Source: Millisia brevis NBRC 105863
GTDB taxonomy: Bacteria > Actinomycetota > Actinomycetes > Mycobacteriales > Mycobacteriaceae
Assembly: GCF_001552615.1 (NCBI RefSeq)
Contig: NZ_BCRN01000013.1
Span: forward strand, 62,001 to 126,000
Direction of reading: 5' to 3'
Length of the DNA: 64,000 bases
The notes under the pieces are model-generated. The model had not been told where the DNA came from and searched no databases. It saw only the letters and a list, made by a program, of their open reading frames with translations. Made by a program: the position numbers and the translations under genes. This document shows positions 57,804 to 64,000 of this stretch, in pieces (position 1 is the stretch's first letter; the number at the start of each line of letters is the position of its first letter).

Positions 57804-58700
57804 CTAACTGATATCGGCCGGTCGGATGCCCCAGGAGCCCTGCCAGCGGTCGCCGGGGTTGAGCACCACCAGGGCCTCGCCGCTGTTGAAGGCGTTCGCG
57901 GGGCAACTCATCGGTTCGATCGCGACCGCAGGCCCCGATCCGCCGAGGTCGTCGACGGTGAAGATCTGGGTGAAGGGGAATGCGGAATCCCACCACAGTT
58001 CGGTGGTCGATCCGCCGGCGGTCATCGCCGCGGTGGCGGTGCCGTCGACGAAGCGGACGGCGCCGAAGCCGGTGTCGAAGCGGCGTGCGCCGAGTGGGCG
58101 GCCGTCGAGGGCGTCGTCGCCGTCGGCCGGAGCGACGCCGATCGGGATCGCGGCATCGTCGACGACGATCCGCGCGTCCGCGGGAACGGTGAGTTCCACG
58201 TCGTCGAGCGGGGTTTCGCCGGTGGTGAGGAAGGGGTGCGCGCCGGCGCCGAAGGGGGCGGCGGTCGTGCCGATATTGCGGGCGGTCATCGTCACGGTCA
58301 GACCGCTCGGACCGAGGGCGTACGTGACGCCCGCACGGATCTCGAAGGGATATCCCTTCTGCGGAACGATATCCAGACTGAGGCTGACCGACGAGGAGTC
58401 GTCGGCGATGACCGACCAACGATCCCACCGACCGAAGCCGTGGATGGCGTTGCGCTTGTCCGGCTCGGTCAGCGGGAGTTGCTGGGCGACACCGTCGAAG
58501 GTGTATCGCCCACCGGCCACCCGGTTGGGCCAGGGCACCAGGATGGCGCCACTTCCCTTGGGAGGCAGTTCATCATCGGGATAATCGGGGCAAATCACCC
58601 GCGTGCCGACCGAGTAGGCGGCCAGCGAGGCGCCCACCTCGGCAATCGTGGCGCGCTGGCCGCCATCGACGATCGTCAGGTGCTTGCCGGAGAGCGCCAT
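57804..58700 (-). CDS. aldose 1-epimerase family protein
   Basis: A 298-residue mutarotase-fold enzyme interconverting anomers of aldoses or hexose phosphates. LVPWPNRVAGGRYTFDGVAQQLPLTEPDKRNAIHGFGRW carries the substrate-binding Arg and His, FGAGAHPFLTTGETPLDDVEL the catalytic His, and FTVDDLGGSGPAVAIEPMSCPANAFNSGE the catalytic Glu (IEPMS). It resembles the YihR/GalM-like actinobacterial group. ATG 58700 lies before the conserved start; the longer frame adds a poor leader. Confidence 0.9.
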   Translation of the reverse strand: MALSGKHLTIVDGGQRATIAEVGASLAAYSVGTRVICPDYPDDELPPKGSGAILVPWPNRVAGGRYTFDGVAQQLPLTEPDKRNAIHGFGRWDRWSVIADDSSSVSLSLDIVPQKGYPFEIRAGVTYALGPSGLTVTMTARNIGTTAAPFGAGAHPFLTTGETPLDDVELTVPADARIVVDDAAIPIGVAPADGDDALDGRPLGARRFDTGFGAVRFVDGTATAAMTAGGSTTELWWDSAFPFTQIFTVDDLGGSGPAVAIEPMSCPANAFNSGEALVVLNPGDRWQGSWGIRPADIS

Positions 58701-58762
58701 GGGGGGAGCATAACTCCCCACCGGGGGCGCGCCGTCGTTGCGGCCCCCGGGTCCTGCGATCA

Positions 58763-58790
58763 CCGAATCGGTGGTGCCGAATCGGTGGTG
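58763..58790. repeat. two 14-base tandem repeats
   Basis: CCGAATCGGTGGTG occurs twice in direct succession between the epimerase start and the YceI stop. It is too short to assign a role. Confidence 0.7.
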
Positions 58791-58799
58791 CGGGCCGGA

Positions 58800-59351
58800 T
58801 CAGGCCTGGGCGACAACCTCGATCTCGAGGTTGAGGGTGATCTTGTCGCCGACGACCGCGCCGCCGCCCTCGAGCGGCATTTCGATGCTGATGCCGAAGT
58901 CCTTGCGGTTGATGACGGTGGTGGCCTCGAAGCCGGCAACCGCGCCGTGGCCCATGCCCGGGTTGACGCCGTTGAACTCCAGCGCCAGCTCGACCGGCTT
59001 GGTCACGCCGTGCAGGGTGAAGTCGCCCTCGAGGACGTAGCCGTCCTTGCCGGCGGTCAGGCCGGTCGAGACGAACTTCGCGGTCGGGTAGGTCTCGGCG
59101 TCGAAGAAGTCGGCCGAACGGATGTGGGCGTCACGATCGGGGTTCTTGGTGCTGATCGACGCGACGTCGATCTCGGCCTCGACGGACGGCACGCCCGACT
59201 CGGGAACGGTGACGGTTCCGCTGAAAACGTCGAAGGTGCCGCGGACCTTGCTCACCACGAGGTGGCGAACGGTGAATCCGACGGTCGAGTGGACCGGGTC
59301 GATGGCCCAGGTGCCGGTGCTCAGGCCGGGCAGGGTGATGGTGCTGGTCAT
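58800..59351 (-). CDS. YceI-family lipocalin-like protein
   Basis: A 183-residue YceI protein, a beta-barrel that binds isoprenoid chains in other bacteria. WAIDPVHSTVGFTVRHLVVSKVRGTFDVFSGTV is the N-terminal signature; ISTKNPDRDAHIRSADFFDAETYPTAKFVST and GDFTLHGVTKPVELALEF follow. No signal peptide, so it is cytosolic here. ATG 59351 has GGAGG 7 bases upstream. It is divergent from a GNAT-like gene with a long inverted repeat between, indicating shared control by a MarR-type factor. Confidence 0.92.
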   Translation of the reverse strand: MTSTITLPGLSTGTWAIDPVHSTVGFTVRHLVVSKVRGTFDVFSGTVTVPESGVPSVEAEIDVASISTKNPDRDAHIRSADFFDAETYPTAKFVSTGLTAGKDGYVLEGDFTLHGVTKPVELALEFNGVNPGMGHGAVAGFEATTVINRKDFGISIEMPLEGGGAVVGDKITLNLEIEVVAQA

Positions 59352-59417
59352 AGTGGCCTCCGCCATGGGATCGCAGGTGGTTGAGAGTTGTACGGAAGTG
59401 ACTCTACGAGGAGATCC

Positions 59418-59509
59418 TTGACAGCGCAACTAAATTCTTCGATCGATCCGGAGTGGCGCCGGTCACGGCTGTGGGACAGGGGTTGTCGGAGGACTAGTTG
59501 CGCTGTCAA
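59418..59509. promoter_or_regulatory. 15-base perfect inverted repeat between yceI-like and GNAT genes
   Basis: TTGACAGCGCAACTA (59418-59432) and TAGTTGCGCTGTCAA (59495-59509) are perfect complements 62 bases apart. Each arm is itself an imperfect palindrome (TTG-N6-CAA), like MarR boxes. Reading outward, each arm holds TTGCGC as a possible -35, with TAGAGT 17 bases on (yceI side) and TAGGCT 16 bases on (GNAT side) as -10. Confidence 0.8.
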
Positions 59510-59532
59510 TTATAAAGTCTAGGCTGAACAGG

Positions 59533-59892
59533 GTGACGAATACGCAGGACGGTCGGGCGAGCGACCCGGCCGTGTCATCGGGATCCGCAATCGACGACAT
59601 CACGATCGTGCACAATCCCGAACGGAATCGCTACGAGATTCGCGAGGGTGGGTCGGTCATCGGACTGACCGAGTATCGCCCCGGCGACACCGATCGTCGG
59701 GTCTTTGTACATACCGAAGTCGATCCGGCCTACGGCGGACGTGGATTGGCCGGACGTTTGGTGCATTTCGCCCTCGACGACGTCGCCGCGGCCGGACTGC
59801 GGATCGTGCCGGTCTGCCCCTACGTCGCCAAGTACGTGAGCACCCATCACGACTGGGACGACCTGATCGATCAGCCGCGCCCCGGCGGCTGA
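59533..59892 (+). CDS. small GNAT-like acetyltransferase (COG2388 type)
   Basis: A 119-residue protein. Residues about 24-115 are the YjdJ/NAT_SF_3-type domain: HNPERNRYEIREGGSVIGLTEYR, HTEVDPAYGGRGLAGRLVHFALDDVAAAGLRIVPVCPYVAKYV, with the CoA-binding GGRGLAGRL loop and the Cys-Pro near VCPYV. Such proteins are thought to acetylate small molecules or proteins. GTG 59533. Control by the shared operator is inferred. Confidence 0.88.
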   Translation: MTNTQDGRASDPAVSSGSAIDDITIVHNPERNRYEIREGGSVIGLTEYRPGDTDRRVFVHTEVDPAYGGRGLAGRLVHFALDDVAAAGLRIVPVCPYVAKYVSTHHDWDDLIDQPRPGG

Positions 59893-59924
59893 CCGAGGTG
59901 TCGGCGGCCCCAACCCGTCGGCCG

Positions 59925-60563
59925 TCAGCGGGCGGTCCGCGCCGCCCGCAGGTGCTCACTGCCGTCGCCGGTGGTGTCCGCCAGGCCCGCCATCCGGCCG
60001 GTCAGAATCAGGGCCAGCGCGATCGCCGGTCCGGTGACCGCCGGACCCGAGCCGTGCGCCCAGTCCAGATCGGTGGCCTCCCACCGCAGGGGAATGCCGA
60101 AACGCGGGCGCTCGGTCGAGTCGCCGCGGGCCGCGTAGTCCAGCACCGCGGCCAGGGGTTCGGGATCGAGCGCGATGGTCAACCCCAGCGGCCGCAGGAT
60201 GTCCTGGCCGTGAATGATCACGTCGGTCAACGGCGCGAGCGGGCCGTGGCCGGGCGGGGTGAAACGCTTGTCGGCGTGCTCGGTCAGCAGTTCCGGCAAC
60301 CGATCGCCCCGGGTGTCGGCGATATGCCGCGTCATCGCGACGTTCGCGCGGTCGAAGTTGCCGCGAGCCAGCGCCATCGCGACCCCGAACCGCCACATCG
60401 GAACCACCAGCGGAACGACCAGGTGGGCGGCGACGTCGTGCACCGACCAGCCCGCGCACAGTGACGGCGTCGCCCATTGGTCGGAAGTGAATTCTTCGAA
60501 AACAGTTGCCAATCGCCGTCGTTCATCGCTGATCGCGGCGAATGTCGCGTCGTCGGACATCAT
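59925..60563 (-). CDS. mycothiol-dependent isomerase/DinB-like family protein
   Basis: A 212-residue protein of the maleylpyruvate isomerase N-terminal (MDMPI_N, TIGR03083) family. Zinc-ligand candidates are His in GWSVHDVAAHLV (about 42) and His in DVIIHGQDILRPLG, with the Glu/Asp in between. The family transfers or isomerises thiol adducts, often with mycothiol. The start ATG 60563 overlaps the stop of the HxlR gene (ATGA), so both are coupled. The true substrate is unknown. Confidence 0.85.
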   Translation of the reverse strand: MMSDDATFAAISDERRRLATVFEEFTSDQWATPSLCAGWSVHDVAAHLVVPLVVPMWRFGVAMALARGNFDRANVAMTRHIADTRGDRLPELLTEHADKRFTPPGHGPLAPLTDVIIHGQDILRPLGLTIALDPEPLAAVLDYAARGDSTERPRFGIPLRWEATDLDWAHGSGPAVTGPAIALALILTGRMAGLADTTGDGSEHLRAARTAR

Positions 60564-61252
60564 GAGGGAAGCCTCCCGGTGGCGGGTGTTGTCGATCGGT
60601 CGGGTGCGGCGGTCGGGCCCGGACGGGGGACCATGCGGCGGACCGCCGCCATCGATCCCGACACGACCAGTCCGCCGTCGATCGCTCCGGCGATATCGGT
60701 CATGCCGGTGAACAGGGCGACCAGGATCTCCGGGGGGCCGTCGACGACGGCGTCGGGTTCCCGATCGGTCGAGCAGGCGACGACCTCGACGCTGCCGTCG
60801 GCGATCAGCGCGTCGCAGCCGTCGGACAGGCTCCCGAACCGGACGGTCGCCGGCTGTGCCTCGGGCGTGTTGTCCCGAGCCAGGAACCGCATCGGCATGG
60901 AGAACCAGTGCATCCGGAAAGCGGCGTCGCCCTGCGGGGTCAGCATCAGCGGCGCCCCCCAGCGGATCAGCTCGCGGGCCACGCCGGCCAGATCGCGGCC
61001 GCGTTCGGTCAGCCGGATCAGCGTCGTCCCGATGGGCGGCGGCTCCTCGCGACGCTCGACGATGCCGGAGGCCTCCATATCGCGCAGTCGGTCGGCGAGC
61101 AGGTTGCTGGCGATGCCCGGCAGCCCGCGCTGCAGGTCCGAATAGCGACAGGGCCCTTGCGTCAACAACTCTCGCACGATCAGTAGCGTCCACCGGTCGC
61201 CGACCACGTCGAGGGCTCGCGCCATCGCGCAGAACTGGTTGTAGGAGCGCAC
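60560..61252 (-). CDS. HxlR-type regulator with C-terminal sterol-carrier-like domain
   Basis: A 230-residue regulator. The winged helix (about 5-95) shows CAMARALDVVGDRWTLLIVRELLTQGPCRYSDLQRGLPGIASNLLADRLRDMEASGIVERR. The last 100 residues (VRFGSLSDGCDALIADGSVEVVA to VVSGSMAAVRRMV) resemble the SCP2-like ligand pocket seen in many actinobacterial HxlR proteins. It probably senses an effector and controls its own two-gene operon. GTG 61252. An AT-rich stretch upstream (61270-61310) may hold the promoter. Confidence 0.88.
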   Translation of the reverse strand: MRSYNQFCAMARALDVVGDRWTLLIVRELLTQGPCRYSDLQRGLPGIASNLLADRLRDMEASGIVERREEPPPIGTTLIRLTERGRDLAGVARELIRWGAPLMLTPQGDAAFRMHWFSMPMRFLARDNTPEAQPATVRFGSLSDGCDALIADGSVEVVACSTDREPDAVVDGPPEILVALFTGMTDIAGAIDGGLVVSGSMAAVRRMVPRPGPTAAPDRSTTPATGRLPS

Positions 61253-61380
61253 CGCCCGGTCCTTGTCTCAATGGTTGATATGTTCCAGTTGTAACTTTAG
61301 ATTATCAAGCACTATCGAGTGAGACGGGGTAACACGGCCGACTACCGCCACGGGCGGCGCCCGATCGTCCGGGCGGCGGC

Positions 61381-62256
61381 TCACCCGGCGAGGACGGACC
61401 ACCGCGCCGGGATCTCGGCGGGCACCAGGGGAAGCCGCACCGCCGGCGACGGGATGCGACCGGCCGCGTGCAGGACGGCCTTGATCACCGTCGGATTGGG
61501 CGCGGACATCAGCGCCGCCGCCGCGGGTGCCAACCGATCGCCCAGCGCCCGCGCCTCGGCGATGCGACCGTCAGACCACAGGCGCAGCAGCTCGGCGAAC
61601 CGTTCCGGGAAGACGTTGGCGGTCGCCAGAATCGCGCCCGGCGCGCCGAGTGCGAACATCGGGGACGCCAGTATGTCCTCGCCGGTCAGTACGGCGAAGT
61701 CGGTATCGCGCCGGCCGAGAAGGCGCAGGGTGTCGGTGTCCAGGACGCCGACCGCCTGCTTGATCCCCACGACGGTCGGGTGATCGGCCAACTCCGCGAT
61801 CGCGGTCGCACCCAGCGTCTGTCCGGTCCGGTAGGGAACGTTGTAGATGATCACCGGGACCGGGCTGCGGTCGGCGACGTAACGGATGTGCGCCACGACG
61901 CCGGCCTCGGAGGGGCGGACGTAGTACGGAACGACCACGAGGGCGGCCGTCACCGTCGACTGCCCGGCCAGACGGTCGATCGATCGCACGGTATCGGCGG
62001 TGTTGTTCGTCCCGGCGCCGACGATCAGCGGCGCGCCGCGGTCGCGGCATACCCGGTCGCAGATGCTCAACACCAGGCGTCGCTCGGAATCGTCGAGGGC
62101 GGAGGGCTCCCCGGTGGTTCCGAAGGCGACGATGCCCGTCGCGCCCCGATCGAGGATGTCGGCGGTCAGCGATTCGAGAGCATCCGCGGCGATGCGATCG
62201 TCGTCGGTGAAGGGGGTGATCTGGGGGACCAGAATCCCCGAGGGGCGATACGTCAT
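61381..62256 (-). CDS. DapA-family aldolase/lyase
   Basis: A 291-residue class-I aldolase-fold protein of the dihydrodipicolinate synthase family. GTTGEPSALDDSER holds the Thr-Thr-Gly-Glu site, IYNVPYRTGQ the catalytic Tyr, and VVGIKQAVGVLDTD the Schiff-base Lys. The essential dapA is usually associated with dapB or other lysine-pathway genes; this copy stands alone beside a LysR regulator, so a catabolic or sugar-acid role is possible. Confidence 0.88.
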   Translation of the reverse strand: MTYRPSGILVPQITPFTDDDRIAADALESLTADILDRGATGIVAFGTTGEPSALDDSERRLVLSICDRVCRDRGAPLIVGAGTNNTADTVRSIDRLAGQSTVTAALVVVPYYVRPSEAGVVAHIRYVADRSPVPVIIYNVPYRTGQTLGATAIAELADHPTVVGIKQAVGVLDTDTLRLLGRRDTDFAVLTGEDILASPMFALGAPGAILATANVFPERFAELLRLWSDGRIAEARALGDRLAPAAAALMSAPNPTVIKAVLHAAGRIPSPAVRLPLVPAEIPARWSVLAG

Positions 62257-62320
62257 GGTCCGAGTGTCCGAGCAGGCATTCGTAAGATCCAGTTACTGTT
62301 TCTGAATTCGACCCTAAGCT

Positions 62321-63304
62321 GTGCTGATGCTGGATGTCCGCCGCCTGCGCCTGCTGCGCGAATTGCACCACCGCGGGACCATCGTCGCCGTCGCCGAAGC
62401 GCTCGCCTACACACCGCCCGCGGTCTCCCAGCAGCTGACCGCACTCGAACGCGAGGTGGGGCGACCGCTGTTGCGGCGCACCGGACGTCGGGTCGAGCTG
62501 ACGCCGCTCGGGCGGGAACTGGCCGAGCGGACCGAGGCGGTCCTCGCCGCCCTGGAACGTGCGGAAGCCGTCGTCACCGACGAACAAGCACCGGCCGTTC
62601 CGGTGCGATTGGCGGCCTTCTCCACCGCGCTGGGGCCGATCGTCCTGCCCGCGTTGCGTGCGCTCGAGAGCGTCGAGCCGCGGCCGTCCGTCGAGGTGAC
62701 CGAGGTCGATCCGGCGGGGGTGCCCGCCGGACTTCGCGCCGACCGCTGGGATCTGGCGCTGGTGCACGACTACGACAACGTGCCGTCGGTCATCGGCCCG
62801 GGGGTGGAGGTGGAGCCGCTGCTCGACGAGGTGGTCTACTTCGCCTCGACCCGGCCCGTCGGGGAGACCGCCGACGTGCTGCGCGAGCACCGCGACAGCG
62901 GATGGATCCTCGGCTCACCGGGGACGTTGTGTCACGCCATGGCGGTGGGCACCTGCAGGGCCGCCGGATTCGATCCTCGGCAGGCGCATACCGTCGACGA
63001 CTTCGGCGTCGTCCTGCGCCTGGTCGCCGCCGGGGCCGGGGTGGCTCTCGTTCCCGAACTCGGGGTGGCCGACCTGCCCGATACCGTCGTGCTCACCGCC
63101 CTACCGATCGGCCGCCGCACCCGGATCGCCTTCCGTGCCGGCAGCCGGGACCGTGCGGCGCCCGCCGCCGTCCGCGCGGCCCTCCACCGGGCCGCCGCAG
63201 CACTACGCACCCCGCCCAACGGCGACCAGGGCGCCTTCGGGGAGTTCGACAGCCACTCGGTGGCTTCCGGACTCCCCAGAGTGCGATCCCGGGCAGGTCG
63301 GTGA
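62321..63304 (+). CDS. LysR-family transcriptional regulator
   Basis: A 327-residue LTTR. The HTH is at about 4-62: MLDVRRLRLLRELHHRGTIVAVAEALAYTPPAVSQQLTALEREVGRPLLRRTGRRVELTPLG. The effector domain follows (VRLAAFSTALGPIVLPALRAL onward); the C-terminus has a Ser/Arg tail. It is divergent from the DapA-family gene with a 64-base gap, the classic LTTR/target layout. Start at GTG 62321 or ATG 62327. Confidence 0.9.
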   Translation: MLMLDVRRLRLLRELHHRGTIVAVAEALAYTPPAVSQQLTALEREVGRPLLRRTGRRVELTPLGRELAERTEAVLAALERAEAVVTDEQAPAVPVRLAAFSTALGPIVLPALRALESVEPRPSVEVTEVDPAGVPAGLRADRWDLALVHDYDNVPSVIGPGVEVEPLLDEVVYFASTRPVGETADVLREHRDSGWILGSPGTLCHAMAVGTCRAAGFDPRQAHTVDDFGVVLRLVAAGAGVALVPELGVADLPDTVVLTALPIGRRTRIAFRAGSRDRAAPAAVRAALHRAAAALRTPPNGDQGAFGEFDSHSVASGLPRVRSRAGR

Positions 63305-63322
63305 CCCTGCTCACCGCCCGGG

Positions 63323-64000
63323 TCAGCGGCCCGCGAGGCAGAGGGCGGCCACGGCGACCTTGCGGCCGGTGGGGACGCGCGCCCGGTCGGTGAAGACGTC
63401 GTAGTCGGCTTCCTCGATCCGGTCGAGGATCTCCGCGTAGAGCCGGTGCGCGGCTCGCACGCAACGGGCGGAAGGGCCGGGTAGCAAGGGGATTCCGGCC
63501 TCGGCGCGCCGGTAGAGCTCGCGATTGCGCTCGATCTGGAAGGCCATCAGGCGTTTCCACTCGGGCGTGACCTCCCGCGACGCGATATCGACGCCGAAGC
63601 GGTCGAGGTCCTCGCGGGGGAGATAGACCCGGCCGCGGTCGAGGTCCTCCCCGACGTCGCGCAGGAAGTTGGTCAGTTGGAAGGCGAACCCCAGTTGCCG
63701 AGCCGGTTCGGTCGCCGCCTCGAGGCGGGCGCGGGAACCGCCGGCCAGCAGGACCGGCAACATCATCTCGCCGATCACCGCCGCGGAGCCCTCCATATAG
63801 GCGAGCAGATCGTCCCAGGTCTCGTACGCGGAGTCGGTCAGGTCGCGCGACATCGCGGCGAAGAACCGCTCGAAGTTCTCGCGCGGAACATCCCGTTCGC
63901 GAACGGAATTCGCTGCGGCGAGCAGGACCTCCGAGCCACCGGGGGCCGGCGCCTCGCAGGCTCGGTAGAACTCGTCGGCCAGGTCCTGCAGACGTCGGCG
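63323..64000 (-). CDS. crtB: phytoene synthase, N-terminus outside the window
   Basis: The frame is open from the right edge (64000) to the stop at 63323, giving 225 residues of the squalene/phytoene synthase family; the N-terminal part, with the first Asp-rich motif, is cut off. Visible: DLLAYMEGSAAVIGEMMLPVL, the second Asp-rich motif in LTNFLRDVGEDLDRGRVYLPREDLDRFG, and YAEILDRIEEADYDVFTDRARVPTGRKVA. It condenses two GGPP to phytoene, the first step of carotenoid synthesis. An internal ATG at 63853 is not the true start. Confidence 0.93.
   Translation of the reverse strand, partial: RRRLQDLADEFYRACEAPAPGGSEVLLAAANSVRERDVPRENFERFFAAMSRDLTDSAYETWDDLLAYMEGSAAVIGEMMLPVLLAGGSRARLEAATEPARQLGFAFQLTNFLRDVGEDLDRGRVYLPREDLDRFGVDIASREVTPEWKRLMAFQIERNRELYRRAEAGIPLLPGPSARCVRAAHRLYAEILDRIEEADYDVFTDRARVPTGRKVAVAALCLAGR

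Overview
The window is high-GC DNA, dense with genes, and carries about 64 protein-coding genes. It looks like a chromosome segment of a mycolic-acid actinobacterium (order Mycobacteriales, Gordonia/Williamsia/Rhodococcus-like). Supporting signs are the frequent GTG starts, ATGA/GTGA stop-start overlaps, a DUF222/HNH (13E12-type) protein, a mycothiol-dependent isomerase-type protein, the CE1758/CE1759-type flavin pair, the isoprenoid genes idi and crtB, and an actinobacterial LexA box. I saw no rRNA, tRNA, CRISPR array, transposase or integrase. The genus is inferred from gene content only.

Left part (1-16.8 kb): idi is coupled to a membrane-anchored NPCBM protein. Next come a CsoR-like repressor with its operator overlapping the end of an LtrA-like membrane protein, and a DHA2 drug exporter with an unusual C-terminal winged-helix-like tail. 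A three-gene two-component operon (response regulator, kinase, degenerate kinase-like partner) is followed by a thiolase and a polar amino-acid ABC importer. A visibly AT-richer three-gene unit follows (OmpA-type lipoprotein, four-helix membrane protein, small basic protein) and looks foreign.

Middle part (16.8-41.5 kb): a GlcD-type FAD oxidase, then an organosulfur-looking group (rhodanese, LysR regulator, SfnB/DszC-like and SsuD-like monooxygenases). These are followed by an HNH protein, a GH38 alpha-mannosidase, hydrolases, a luciferase-like monooxygenase with its flavin reductase, and several regulator/enzyme pairs. Many of the pairs are divergent with readable operators: TetR/hydrolase, TetR/alcohol dehydrogenase, and HxlR facing an enoyl-CoA hydratase/acyl-CoA dehydrogenase/SDR catabolic operon.

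Right part (41.5-64 kb): an M28 peptidase, small protein and M43 metalloprotease cassette without signal peptides; a large FAD/NAD(P)-binding protein; and a LexA-box-controlled dinB followed by an ASCH/winged-helix protein. The most distinctive locus is a six-gene operon at 51072-54376: two roadblock/LC7 proteins, a Ras-like GTPase, a membrane coiled-coil protein, an OmpA-type envelope protein and a protoglobin-like heme-sensor candidate. It suggests a gas- or redox-responsive GTPase switch linked to the cell envelope. The rest includes a second GlcD-type oxidase, a GIY-YIG-like hypothetical protein, aldose epimerase, YceI with a striking divergent operator, an HxlR regulator pair, a DapA-family lyase with a LysR regulator, and the truncated phytoene synthase crtB.
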